The position numbers were made by a program, and so were the translations under genes. DNA of 64,000 nucleotides from Myotis daubentonii (taxonomy: Eukaryota; Chordata; Mammalia; Chiroptera; Vespertilionidae), in the NCBI RefSeq assembly GCF_963259705.1, contig NC_081844.1, positions 48,593,501 through 48,657,500 of the forward strand. Reading direction: 5' to 3'. The notes under the pieces were generated by a model. It ran no database searches. It saw only the letters and a program-made list of their open reading frames with translations, and was not told the DNA's origin. Positions 12,425 through 24,290 of this stretch are shown here, in pieces. The stretch's first letter is position 1. Each line of letters starts with the position of its first letter.

Positions 12425-13215
12425 TGGAGCATGCCTATATTCTAAATGAGATAAGTCAGAAGGAGAAAAACATATACTGTATATCACTTTATATTTGGAA
12501 TCTAAAAAAGATGAACTTGTAAAAACAGAAAAGTGGTGGTTGCCAGGGGCTGGGGCTGGGGTCAGGGGTTTGGGGAGATGTTTTTATGCATACAAAAAAC
12601 AATAGTCAACAATATTGTATTACAATTGTCAAAGTTCCTAAGAGAATAGATTTTAATTGCTCTCACTAAGGAAAAGAATTGATAATTATGTAATATACTA
12701 GAGGCACAGTGCACAAATTCGTGCACCAATAGGGTCCCTCGGCCTGGCCTGCAGGATCGGGCTGAAACAGGCTCTCTGACATCCCCTGAGGGGTCCCGGA
12801 TTTCATGAGGGTGCAGGCCAGGCTGAGGGACCCCACTGGTGCACCATTTGGGCCAGGGAGGGACTGCGGGAGGGCTCCAGGGTGTGTCCGGCCCATCTCT
12901 CTCAGTCTTGATCAGCCAGACTCCAGCAGCAAGCTAACCTACTGGTTGGAGCATCTGCCCCCTGGTGGTCAGTGCACTTCATAGCAAGCAGTTGACCGGC
13001 CTTAGCATATCATTAACATATTACGCTTTGATTGGTTGAACAGCTGACCATTCGATCGGACACTTAGCATATTAGGCTTTTATTATATGGGATTAGAGGT
13101 GTTAGTTAATGCTACAGTGGTAATCACATTGCAATATATAAACTTATCAAATCAATACATTGTACACCTTAAAGTTACATAATGTATCAATTATATTTCA
13201 GTAAAAAAAGAAATA
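12425..13215 (+). mobile_element. L1 3' UTR, split by a Helitron
   Basis: The left part has AAATGAGATAAGTCAGAAGG, GGAATCTAAAAAAGATGAAC and GTGGTTGCCAGGGGCTGGGG. The right part, from 13093, resumes with TTAGAGGTGTTAGTTAATGC and ends GTACACCTTAAAGTTACATA with a poly(A). The two halves are contiguous in a standard L1 3' UTR, so the HeliBat at 12698-13092 is the later insertion. Confidence 0.85.
12698..13092 (-). mobile_element. HeliBat-type Helitron nested in an L1
   Basis: Read on the plus strand it begins CTAGAGGCACAG with the hairpin GTGCACAAATTCGTGCAC, and it ends TTTTATTATATGGGA (5' TC on the minus strand). It interrupts the L1 3' UTR cleanly between A (12697) and T (13093). One CTCF-core-like site, CTGCCCCCTGGTGGTCA, lies at 12955-12971. 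Its 5' half resembles that of the element at 38092. Confidence 0.9.
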
Positions 13216-13700
13216 GGGATGCATACACATTTTTGAAATGGAAGAAGGTAGCACAGCATTCTAAATTTGAAATTGCTTTTGCCTAAGCACCAGAGTTATA
13301 GGGAAAACTATATATTTAGTGAGTAATGTCATTAAATTAAAAAAAATTAAATTTTAACTTCCAAGAGTTTCTGGTAAAGTATACAAAGATTTGTGTCTAA
13401 TCTAAGGCAATGGAGAGGGCAGGTGTATAGTAGAACTTGTCTGCTGACTTCAGGTTTCAAGATCCCTTAGGTCAACTATAGGGAAGGAAAAGGGATGCCA
13501 AAAGCAGAGATGGTGGCTGAGTTTCATCTTAGAAGAGAGTGCTCAACCCTCTGAAGCTGTGTGGTGGTTGAGTATGTGATATAAGCCAAACTTACCAGTC
13601 CTGCTCACCTTTAATGATTTCACAACAACCTGTCTTTTCTTTTGTGAGGCTGTCATTGTTCCTCAGAGAAAGGTGAATACTACAATACTGAATTAGGTTC
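13216..13700. other. Unassigned sequence
   Basis: No gene or clear repeat recognised. Confidence 0.4.
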
Positions 13701-14640
13701 ATCCCAGGGCCAGAGATTTTGCCACAATGCACAGTTGACTAGGAGGCTGGAAAGGTGGTTACTGTCAGACTCGGTTTGGCCCCATCATCCATAAAAAACT
13801 GCAGCCTGTCTGACAATCAAGATTTCCAGGTGTCTCTCATCTGCTGTAGCCCATCAGGCTCTGAAGGCTTCCCAGGCCCCAGGAGACCTGGCTTCAGGGG
13901 GATTAGAGACTTTTGAGCAGTTCATCTCTGCAAGGCCCAGACACCCGCCAATCCCGGGGAGCCCAGCTATGAAGGTTCACAACCCATGTGTGCACAGCTC
14001 ACTTCTGAGCACATCCCCTCCCCCCTATCCGTCCCTCTCCCTCCCCCGCCCCCCGCCCCCGACACACACACATGCACCTCCCTCCCGGGCCCCTGCGCTC
14101 AGGCTTCTGGGATCTCCAGGCTGTATGGCCAGCCTCCCAGCTGCCTCTGCTCCCAAACAGGCCATTTTCCTGGGCCAGTGGTTCCTCACACTGCATTCCT
14201 GGTGCAGAACTAGGAAAGGAGTTGGAACCAGACTGCTAACAGTTCTGTGCTGGGCCTCTGTGAGCCAGGTCCCCCAGGTGTCTCTCATCAGAGGACTCTC
14301 CTGTCTGGCCCAGCTGGCAAGGCCAAGGCGTTCAGGTGAAGTCTGACTTCATGCGTCTGACCACTCTAATTTGGAGCAGCGGGATGGACCTTGGCAGCCC
14401 GGTGAGTTCCCCAGAAGTCCCTGCCTATGGCCTGGCCTATAGCTACCTGGTTCAGATGTGGTGGGGGGATTGCAGGGAGCCTGGTGCAAGGCGCCAGCCC
14501 AGGTGGCTCCCACGCACCTGGGTGCCTGCTGTCACAGCACTCCCTGGCCCACCTGAGACACCAAGGCCAGTTCTGGGGAGATCTGGCTTCAGGGGACTAG
14601 GCTTCCTGTCTTTGTTTTTCCCTTTTCCCAACCTATTACC
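13700..14640. repeat. GC-rich unassigned block with internal similarity
   Basis: GC content is clearly above that of both flanks. CCAGGTGTCTCTCATC occurs near 13826 and 14275, and CTGGCTTCAGGGG near 13888 and 14583, so the block contains a diverged duplication. A C-rich tract lies at 14010-14065. The overlapping frames on both strands are low-complexity or P/S-rich. It may be an old LTR or an L1 5' UTR; I cannot choose. Confidence 0.35.
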
Positions 14641-15186
14641 ATAAGTGTAGGGCTAAATCGGTGATTCCTCTAGGAGTGTTCCTAGAAAGGTGGATTTTTC
14701 TGTGTCTCACCATCTTTTGCTATTTCATAAGTTCAATTTGGAGCTCACGTGTCTAAATCCTAAATTTCTGATTATATCTCATCCACAATAACCCAAAGTA
14801 AGAAAGTAGTAAATTTCTCACTTGTGTCTTCATCTTAGTCATTATGATTTCTGGATTTTTGTTTCACTAATCATTTTCTTGTATAGTCCATTATATAGCA
14901 TTTGTTACAAGAGCAGAAGAAACTTGAATAGCAATCATCATTTTCCCATGGATGGTTCTTTCATCAGTCTAAATAGAGTACTTTTCTCTCAAATGTGATA
15001 CCATTATAATTTGAAAATATTTAAGAAGAGAATTCTTATACCCTTTTTTCCACAACATATTTGGGCCAGGAAGGAAAAAAAATCTTCTCTCCTTATTCTG
15101 GCACTTTTCTTTGTATTGCTGTTTTCCACTGTCAATGAACTACTTCATTGCATAATGTTATGCACTATTTTTGACTCCATGTTACT

Positions 15187-15249
<63 letters not shown>

Positions 15250-15833
15250 TTGATAAGTGTTGCATTTACTTTAGTCTATTTTTAGAAATCATTTATTTCA
15301 AAAGTAAATTTCTCTCTCAGACTTCATTCTGTATAGTCATTTTCTCCTCTAAATGACTATACTATATTTTCTCTTCTCTGTATTTTACATGATTAGTTAC
15401 TATCAGGAATGCTGATTCTCAAGTTCAGATACCATTGATGCCCCATTCAGACATGAATTTAATGGATGTTCACATGGCTTCTAGTAGGTAAGAAAGCTAG
15501 TGGGTTAGGGTATAAAAGGTGAGTGGCCTTCATAGGGCCTGTATTTCTAACCCACCACACCATTTTATCCTCCCATTGATGCGGTTCCTGTGTGGCCCTC
15601 TTTTATCCATCCTGGAATTTCCAAGTAGGAGATAAAAAGCAGGGATCAGGGACAAATTCTAGTGTCTAAACTCTGTTGCTCTCCTCTTTGAGTGGCCTCC
15701 CTGTCACCTTCCTAAGGTATATATATATGGTAACTTACCTGACAGCCCTCCTTTTGATCTATGGTTGCTCTTCAAAATCAGGCAAGAATTTTAATTCCTC
15801 CATTAAGAGTCTATTTCAAAAATTAGCAACTAT
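14641..15833. other. AT-rich sequence with a pure (TA)n microsatellite
   Basis: Alternating TA covers about 15190-15242 (~53 bp). It produces the spurious IYIYIY reading frames. Nothing else recognised. Confidence 0.6.
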
Positions 15834-16030
15834 GCCGAAACCGGTTTGGCTCAGTGGATAGAGCATCGGCCTGCGGACTGAAAGGTCCCAGGTTCAATTC
15901 CGGTCAAGGGCATGTACCTGGGTTGCGGGCCCATCCCCAGTGGGAGATGTGCAGGAGGCAGCTGATCGATGTTCCTCTCTCATTGATGATTCTAACTCTC
16001 TATCCCTCTCCCTTCCTCTCTGTAAAAAAT

Positions 16031-16085
<55 letters not shown>
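15834..16085 (+). mobile_element. VES SINE, full length, with 14-bp target duplication
   Basis: The tRNA-like head reads GCCGAAACCGGTTTGGCTCA, with an A-box-like region (TGGCTCAGTGGATAGAGC) and a B box (GGTTCAATTCC). The body and AAAAATCAATAATA tail follow, ending in a (TA)n of about 50 bp (16033-16085). AAAATTAGCAACTA is duplicated at 15819-15832 and 16086-16099. Confidence 0.95.
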
Positions 16086-16092
<7 letters not shown>

Positions 16093-16099
16093 GCAACTA

Positions 16100-17449
16100 A
16101 ATAACTAGTCATGGACCCCCACATTCTGTAGAAGGACCAGATCTAGGGTTGTGGTTTCTGGCAACACCACCAGAAAATATAGTGATTTATTTTTTTCTCA
16201 CCCACAGCATTTTGCTTTTCTATAGAAATGCTAGTTTTTTATGTTTCTTAGAATTTATCTCATAGAATTTAAGGTTAACCTATTTTGTTATTTTCTTAAG
16301 CCCCTTTTTGCCTTTCTGAAAGACTGTTCAGGCACCAAGAATGTAGTAGGTCTGAATGAATTGAATGAAAGAATAAACTATATGCATTCCTCTAATGGGC
16401 AATTAAAGTCTAGTTATTTCATCATAAGTTTACATTTTACAAATCAAGTCTATTACTTCTTCTGAATATCCTTTGTTCAAAGTGTTCTTAATGATGTCAC
16501 TTCAAGTATATTGTCTAGCAATTATATTTGGATTTATTGCTGCCTCGGACTTATAGTAGAGGAGCAGACATCACATGTTTCCTTTTTATCCATCATTATT
16601 TTCAGCATATTAATTTGATAGGTTTGAGTTTTTAAGTTCCTATGAATTACTATAAATTATTTTGAAACCACATTACATTTAATTGGAAAATACAATCTTT
16701 CTATTCATTGTCTGGTTTTTAGGTTAGTCATTAACATCACAATCTTAATATTTGTACTTGATGCATTGGATTAGTTTTTCTGTAATGGCCCAAATAGTGA
16801 TTGTAGACATCAATACTATTGATGGTGGGAATGATTTATTCCATAATAAGTATTAAATTATTGAAGAAATCTGAATGCAGTTTTTAATGAAGTCGATGCA
16901 AGTGAAGTGAGAAAGAAAAAGTCATTCCATGTTGTAGAATTTGAGCAATTCTTTTGAAAGTGGCATGCATAACATACCTAAAGTTGATAGGGAAAGTCAG
17001 AAAAAAAAATTGTAATGTCTTAAGTGTTTGAAGTAATAGAATATGCAGGAGATATCCTATAAAAATATAAGATATTAATTTACAAAATGAAATGATTGTT
17101 TTAAAGTAATGTTGAAGATTACAAGCTTTGAAGAAATAGATTTGAAGTTTATTTTTTCTTATTATGGGAAATGCATACAAGGGGATAAAAAGAAGACTAG
17201 TGGACTTATGGATAAACTTAGGACCAATTTTAGAAAGGCATGAAGGGAGCAGAAACTGTAGAGTCCAAGGCTGAGAGTAAACATTTAGCTTTAATAGATA
17301 GAAAAAGATAGCTCAAGGGCATGGCAATCTCTAGTGAAAGTTCAAGGAAATGATCATCAGTATAGCTCCAGAAATTACCACACAGTTAACACAGTCTGAG
17401 TTGTTCCATGTGGAAATACAATTCTCCTAATTCCATTTTTATAAAATCA
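16100..17449. other. AT-rich sequence, no gene seen
   Basis: No coding signature or recognisable repeat, although old fragments may be present. Confidence 0.5.
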
Positions 17450-18675
17450 CTAGAGGCCCGGTGCACAAAAATTTGTGCACTCGGGGTGGGGGGAATCCCT
17501 CAGCCCAGCCTGTGCCCTCTCGCAGTCTGGGACCCCTCAGGGGATGACCACTTGCTGGCTTAGGCCTGCTCCCCAGGGGATTAGGCGTAAGATGGCAATC
17601 AGACATCCCTCTGGCAGCCCGGCAGCCCTTGGAGGATGTCCACTTGCCAGCGGGAAGCAGGCCTAAACTGCAGTCGGACATCCTTAGCACTGCTGAGGAG
17701 GCAGGAGAGGCTCCCACCACCACCTCTGTACTGGCAGCCGTCAGCATGGCTTGTGGCTGAGCAGACCTCCCCATTGTGGGAGCTCACTGACCACCAGAGG
17801 GCAGCTCCGGCATTGAGCATCTGCCCCCTGGTGGTCAGTCTGTGTCATAGTGTCATTCCCAGTCTTTCTGCTGTTAGGGTCAGTTTGCATATTACCCTTT
17901 TACTATATAGGATAGAGGCCTGGTGCACTGGTGGGGGCCGGCTGGTTTTCCCTGAAGGGTGTCCCGGATCAGGATGGGGGTCCCCACTGGGGTGCCTGGC
18001 CAGCCTGGATGAGGGGATGATGGCTGTTTGCAGCTGATCACACCCCCTTCAGGGTGGGGGTCCCCACTGGAGTGCCTGGCCAGCCTGGATAAGGGGATGA
18101 TGGCTGTTTTCAGGCTGGCCCAACCCCCTTTAGGGTGGGGTTCTCCACTGGGGTGCCTGGCCAGTCTGGGTGAGGGGCTGAGGGCCGTTTTCAGGCTGGC
18201 AGGTGACTGAAACTCCCAACCTCTCCTTTTTTTCTTTTTTTTTTTTTTATTCTGGGATTTATTTACCTTCTATGGCTGTCACTGGAGCTGAGAGCCAGCT
18301 TTAGCTCTGAGGCCGGCTCCAGCTTGAGGCCTTGGCTGCTAAAAGCAGGTATCTGGGGTTTGTTTGACTTCTATAATTGAAACACTTTTGTAGCTCCAGC
18401 TCTGAGGCCGCTGGCTGAAAGCAGATATTTGGGGTTTGTTTAGCATCTATAATTGCAACATTGTTTCTTAGGGTGCAGCTCAGAGCCCAGCAGCGACAGG
18501 CGGGGAATCTTGGCTTCCTCCATCGCTGGGGCAACCAAGCCTCCTGTTGGCTTCAGCTGCCTGGCTGCTGGCCGCCATCTTGGTTGGCAGTTAATTTGCA
18601 TATCACCCTGCTTAGCCAATGGGAAGCATGTCGGAGGTATGGTTAATTACCCTATTTGTCTTTTATTAGTTTAGA
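17450..18675 (-). mobile_element. Composite HeliBat Helitron (A part 17450-17912, B part 17913-18675)
   Basis: The plus strand begins CTAGAGGCCCGGTGCACAAA (hairpin GTGCACAAA/TTTGTGCAC). The A part ends TATATAGGA at 17912 and is followed directly by TAGAGGCCTGGTGCAC. The B part ends CTTTTATTAGTTTAGA at 18675. The A part carries an inverted pair of CTCF-like motifs (17788-17804, 17821-17837). The B part carries three ~86-bp units, a T-rich stretch (18228-18250) and the CATCGCTGGGGCAACCAAGC segment shared with 22804 and 39938. The fusion point equals that at 708/709. Non-autonomous. Confidence 0.88.
17975..18200 (-). repeat. ~86-bp tandem units in Helitron B part (three units)
   Basis: Each unit carries GGTGCCTGGCCAGCCTGG or a close variant, then a G-rich phrase and TTTTCAGGCTGG. 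Equivalent arrays occur at 22850-23080, 40010-40310 and, with two units, 513-660. Confidence 0.85.
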
Positions 18676-19344
18676 TTAGAACCTGAGAAGAATCATATTT
18701 TCTGGCACTGATAGTTTGCATGTGATTCCAGTTGGCTTCTGAAGGGAATGCATGTTATGTGACCTGGATAAAGTTAGACTCAGAAACAAGCACCTAACCT
18801 CTCTGGACTTGGCCAATATATGTCCATTTATTATTTGTTTTTACTTGGAATTCTTTGCTGTAATAAACATTGACTATAAGTTTAACTGGAATTACTAGTA
18901 TAGATGAGTAGTCCGTCCAGGGATTCACTCAACTTGAGATGTTTGTGGGTGTCTGAAATAGGCTTGAACATATCAAAAAGAATGTGATGCTAGAGTTCCA
19001 CAAATGTAATTTAGTTGAATTCTCTCTTATAAGTTGATCTTGAAATAAAATAAAAGGAATGTTCAGGCTTGTCTTTGTGGAAGTCTTCAAATCATATAAA
19101 CCCTTCAACCATGAAGACCAGATAAAAAGTACTACTTAGACAAGAAAATACAAACTTACTGCAATGTGAAGCATAAGCAAATGACACATGTTGATTTATT
19201 CAAAGTTAAAATTTGAAAATCTGTATTCATGATAATTCCAAAATACCAAATATAGTGAAATTGAGTGGTGACATGGATAATTAAAAATAGCTACTAATGA
19301 AAAATAAAAATAAATATAGAACCACTTTCAATACCAAAATCTGT
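18676..19344. other. AT-rich unique sequence
   Basis: Nothing recognised. Confidence 0.45.
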
Positions 19345-19700
19345 ATTAGTAGGAGTTCAACCGGAAAAGAAGAACCAGTAGGTGATATATTTTAAGATTC
19401 ATTGCAATAACCTGGCTCATGTATGTGATTATGGAGCTGTCCAAAGTCTATAGGGCAGGCCCTCAGGGTGGGCAGGCTGGAACTCCTGGGCATGAGCTGA
19501 AGCTCTGCCTTTAAAGTTTTTCAACTGATTGACTCCTGGTTATTTGGGTTAATGTCCCTTACTTGAAATCAACAGATCATGTATTTTAATTACATCTACC
19601 AAATACCTTCAGAGCAAGGCATACATTAGGGCTTGATTAAATCACTGGGGACTACAGCTTCGTCAAGTTGACATATCCAGAGACTGTCACCTACATTTCA
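19345..19700 (+). repeat. Ancient mammalian interspersed repeat (LTR-like)
   Basis: Phrases such as GAAGAACCAGTAGGTGATAT, CTGGCTCATGTATGTGATTA, TAGGGCAGGCC, and the tail TCACTGGGGAC...GTCAAGTTGACATAT resemble an old repeat found across placental mammals. I think it is of MaLR/LTR class, but the class is not secure. Confidence 0.5.
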
Positions 19701-19710
19701 AAATAAAGTA

Positions 19711-20049
19711 CAGGCATACCTCGCATTATTGCACTCACCTGATTGGACTTTGCAGATACTGGGTTTTAATCAACATTGTGGCAAAAGCCTCTACTAGCAA
19801 GAAGATTATGACTCCCTGAAGGCTCAGATAATGGTTAGCATTTAGCAATAAAGTAGTTTTTAATTAATATATGTACAATGTTTTTGTAGACAATATGCTA
19901 TTGAACACTTAATAGACTACAGTAGTGTGTAAACATAACTTTTATGGATCCTGGAAAAGCAAAATATTCCTGTGGCTCACTTTTATTGTGGCACTCAGTT
20001 CATTGTGGTGGTCTGGAACTAAACTTGAAGTATCTTCTAGGTGTGTTTG
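19711..20049 (+). mobile_element. Tigger1-type DNA transposon, internally deleted
   Basis: The 5' end CAGGCATACCTCGCATTATT follows TA (19709-19710). The 3' part has CACTTAATAGACTACAGTAG, TTCATTGTGGTGGTCTGGAA and an end corresponding to AGGTATGCCTG (here AGGTGTGTTTG), followed by TA at 20050. It matches the mammalian pogo-like Tigger1 termini with the transposase region deleted. Confidence 0.88.
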
Positions 20050-20051
20050 TA

Positions 20052-22803
20052 TATTCACTTTAGGATTCCACTAAACAGTCCCTGATTTAAATATGATAGG
20101 AATTGACAATATTTGATGTACACTTTTTCACTTGTATGTACTTATTTTGGGTGTAAAACTACTTTTACAAAGTTAGATTGACTTTAAACTGCCCTTTAAA
20201 ACTTTAAAGATATATTTCAAGTGATATTGCCACAAAAAACCTTATTTCTGTTAACCTCCCAGACAATGATGTTTCCACATATAAAAAGGAATCTTCTCTT
20301 GGAAAAAGTAGAGGAGACAAAGAAAACAACCACAAGGTTAAGTAAATATTGCAGCCCAAACTGCCCTCCTAATAACATTAATTGCCCTTTTTACTCCCTC
20401 AACAATGGCATTGTATTTTTTATGTCACAATCTTGCAAAATGCAGCTTTACTAAGTCAATACAGATCTTTATCCTGAAATATAAAGAAGTAATATATGGG
20501 GTAGATTTTGACATCAATTTGAAAGGGATCCATTTTGCCCAATTCTATAATTTAGAAAATAAAGAAAATCATTATTTTTTCCAATAGACAATTTGAAGCT
20601 TTCAAAGAGAATATTGGTATTGCATTGTCAACAATGAATTAAGAATATGGTACTTCAGATAGGCATTAAGTCAATTGCAGAAAATAAAATAAAATGGACA
20701 CTAGACAAGCTCAAAGCGTTTTCTGTTTGTACCTCTTAAAATCATTAAGATGACTTATTTTACTTTTGAAGTCATGATTTTTAAATACAAACACATACCT
20801 AGATGTCATAAACACCTTCAAAGGTAAAATATTTAGCTCAAAACAGAGCTAAGCATAAAGTAATGCATGTGTGTATACACATACATATATATGTATTATA
20901 TATGCACAACACATAAATATGCAAATATATGTGTAGTTATATGAACATATGCCATTATATAAGTGTATATGCACAGAAACACATTAAGGAGAATTACATT
21001 CAATGTGAGGATGGAATTTAAATGTCTAGAAAGATATTTTTACATTGCAAATTGAAATGCATTTTGGAATTTCACAAAGTTAGTGGAAAAAGTCAGCCAA
21101 TCAGTTAATCAGTATGATAGAAGAAAAACTGAAAAACCTGTATTATGAATAACAATTAAGAAAGGGTAAATATCATGGTACAAAATCATAGAACTATACT
21201 AAATGGAGAGTTTCAAACAAAACATCACAATATTCAGGATTAAGGATAATTCAATTCTTGAAAAGACATTTGATTTACTTAAATATATTAATCTCATAAG
21301 ACATAACAAATTCACTACAGAGAAATAATGATATAATTATTTAAAAAGGCCCAAACTGAGATACCAGGCCAGGACCAATCAATCAATAAATAAAAAAGGC
21401 CAAAATGCATCCCCCAAATACAGATCCTAAACTTGAATACAAACAAATGCTATTCTAACTTTATACCCACTTTATATAAAATTTATATAAATACATGGAA
21501 GAAAAAATTAATATTATTTTGAAAACTGTATTTGATTGTACACCTTTGGTAGAACATACTCTAAGCACAAGAAAAAGTAGAAAACAAGCTTGAACTTTGC
21601 CAAGTAATCTTGTTGGGATGGTATTCAGTTTGCAATTCTGAAACTATTTCATCTGCATGGTGTAAAAGATTAACTGAATAAATATATGGATAATACTGAA
21701 GCCATAATTTTTACTGAGAGAGAAAAAGGAGAATGAAAATTTAGGAGTTATATCTGAAATATATCTATTATATGGAATGCTCAACAGCTAATAAAGTCAT
21801 GTCAAAAAGATAAGTTCATTTGAAAGGGCTCCTAGTGGCCTAAGTTTGGGTATTATAAGCATCATCATCATCATATTTTATTATAACATATTTAATAATT
21901 TATTTAATAAAAATCCATCAATCTATACTTATTGTTTTTTAAGCAGAGTATCCCTTTTATTATTATAATTTCTTTTTACATAACCTTTTCAACCTAGATT
22001 CAGATAACTAACTACCTGTCTCTCCCACGAAAGGAGAAGGGTCCTGCACATAACAATAGGCAAAAGGCTTTTAGGAAATAAAAATATTTTAAATCGGTCC
22101 ATCACAATTTTTCAATCTTCTTGAGTACATTGGAAAGTGGGGAAAATATAGTAGAGAAAAGTGTAATTTCAAACAACCAGACTGTAATAACCTCAGATTT
22201 AATACACTCTTTATATTTTTTCTCCTAACAAGTACAAAGGAGGTTCAAGTGCTCTATGTGGATGCCTTTCCATACCTTAATATCTATATTTTTTTTTACT
22301 CCCTTTAATCCTGGCCAGTGTTTATCTAAACTTTCTGAAGCATATTAGGTCTCAATTATGCAAAATAATCCTGGGCACTCAAACAAGGGGGCAGAAATAA
22401 TGCTTGTATCTCAACTATATTTTCAGGAACTAGAATTGCCAATCCAAGATGGAGAATATGCAATGGGGGGAAATAGGTAACAGAATTTGACTAAAAGTAG
22501 GAAATGCAGAATTTTAAGATTAAGAGAGCTCCATGGAAGGACAACAAAGTAAACAGCACAAGGAGCAGAAAAGAAAAAGGGAAGAGGGCCCAGTACATAC
22601 ACCAATTCTTCCCTTATGCTAGCATCCTGTTGTTTCTGTTCAGCGTATGGCAGCATTGCCATCCCTCAGTGTGGGGGTAGAGAGTGGAATAAGGATAAAA
22701 GGGATGTGGAATGTGCTTTCCTGCCCACAGTAAAGATTTTGAGTTGACTTTGGTATGTTGATTAGATATGAAAATACATATAACTGATGAGGTGGGTCTA
22801 CAT
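20052..22803. other. AT-rich unique sequence
   Basis: No gene was seen. Alternating purine-pyrimidine (TA/TG) patches lie at 20866-20960. Reading frames of 60-95 codons show no family signature. Confidence 0.5.
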
Positions 22804-23411
22804 GGTTGATTTGCCCTGAAGGGTGTCCCGGATCAAGGTGGGGGACCCGCTGGGGTGCCTGACCAGCCTGGCTGAGGGGCTGAGGGTCGTTTTCAGGCTG
22901 GTCAAGCCCCCCAGTGTGGACCCTCAACCCATTGGAGTGTGGCCAGCCTGGGTAAGGGGCTGAGGGCTATTTTCAGGCTGGCCACACCCCCTTCAGTATG
23001 GTGGGGGGGGTCCTGCTTGGGTGCCTGGCCAGCCTGGGTGAGGGGCTGGTGGCTGTTTTCAGGCTGGCCACGCCCCCCAGCAACCCAAGCTACCAACCTC
23101 TCCTTTTTTTTTTTTTTTTTTTTTAGCGCCTCCTGGAGCAGAGGCCATGGCAGGCTGGAAGCAGGTATCTGGGATTTATTTATCTTCTATAATTGAAACT
23201 TTGTAGCCTTGAGTGGAGCCCAGGGCCAGCCAGAGCAGGTGGGAAGCTGGGCTTCCTCCATCGCTGGAGGCAACCCAAACCTCCTGCTCCCTCCAGATCC
23301 GTGTCCGCCCCCATCTTAGTTGGGTTAATTTGCATACTTGCTCCTGATTGGCTGGTGGGCATGGCTTGTGGGTGTAGCAGAGTGGCATGTTTCTCTTTTA
23401 TTAGTCTAGAT
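22804..23411 (-). mobile_element. HeliBat Helitron, B type, 3'-truncated
   Basis: The interior (GCCCTGAAGGGTGTCCCGGA, three ~85-bp units at 22850-23080, a T run at 23102-23124, CATCGCTGGAGGCAACCCAA) matches the B parts at 17913 and 39938. The 5' end is intact: TCTTTTATTAGTCTAGA at 23411 on the plus strand. The expected TAGAGGCCTGGTGCA 3' relic is missing, so the copy is broken at about 22804. Confidence 0.85.
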
Positions 23412-23443
23412 ACATTTGTGCTGGTTTTCTTTTGTATGTACTT

Positions 23444-23757
23444 CAGCGGTTCTCAACCTATGGGTCGCGACCCGTTTGGGATTCAAACGACCCTTTCACA
23501 GGGGTCACCTAAGACCTTTGGAAAACACATATATAATTACATATTGTTTTTGTGATTAATCACTATGCTTTAATTATGTTCAATTTATAACAATGAAAAT
23601 ACATCCTGCATATCAGATATTTAAATTATGATTCATAACAGTAGCAAAATTATAGTTATGAAGTAGCAACGAAAATAATTTTATGGTTGGGGGTCACCAC
23701 AACATAAGGAACTGTATTAAAGGGTCGTGGCATTAGGAAGGTTGAGTACTTATACTG
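23444..23757 (+). mobile_element. SPIN-type hAT transposon (non-autonomous) with 8-bp target duplication
   Basis: It begins CAGCGGTTCTCAACCTATGG and ends with a degenerate inverted match, AAGGTTGAGTACTTATACTG. The interior includes TGTGATTAATCACTATGC, ATACATCCTGCATATCAGAT and TATGAAGTAGCAACG, characteristic of the SPIN (Space Invader) hAT family. ATGTACTT is duplicated exactly at 23436-23443 and 23758-23765. No transposase is present. Confidence 0.93.
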
Positions 23758-23769
23758 ATGTACTTATAA

Positions 23770-24290
23770 GTGGAATTCATGAATAGTAAAAGTGGGGATA
23801 AATGTTAAACTTTATAAGATAATGTCAAATTGCTTTTTAAAGTATCTGTACAAAATGGCTTTATTCAATATTTGCAAACTTCCAACAACAATTTATAAAA
23901 TTGCAATGAATCACATTCTTCCAAGCACATGGGATTGTCTTACTCCTTGATTTTTCCTATTTGAAAATGTGTAAAATCTATTCTTATTCTGGTTTCAGTT
24001 TATATTTATCTGATAAAAAATGTGATTGAATATCCTTCAAATCGTCACCAATCATATGTATTTTTTCTCATGTAAAATACTTTTCACGTATTTTTTATTT
24101 CTTATGTTAGGATATTTGTCATTTTGATACTGCTTTGTAGGAGTTCTTTATATATCTGTATTGGAAATATCTTCCTCTGGTTTATAACTTCTATAAAGTA
24201 GCTTTTCAATTTCTATAAAGTAGCTTTTGATTTAGAGACTTTTGTATTTTAACGTAATTCCATTTGCCATTCTCTTCTATATAAGTAGCA
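23770..24290 (-). mobile_element. Degenerate L1 ORF2 fragment
   Basis: Antisense L1 landmarks appear in diverged form: AACTTCCAACAACAATTTAT, a 'GATTGAATATCCTTC' region, and TAGGAGTTCTTTATATATCT. A small tandem duplication of TTCTATAAAGTAGCTTTT lies at about 24188-24228. Confidence 0.6.

Noticed and set aside
13969..14644. Frames of 65-125 codons on both strands
   Set aside because: Overlapping frames in a GC-rich block, P/S-rich; no conserved motif.
15854..15915. tRNA gene (A box and B box visible)
   Set aside because: These boxes belong to the tRNA-derived head of VES SINEs; no full cloverleaf or acceptor stem is kept.
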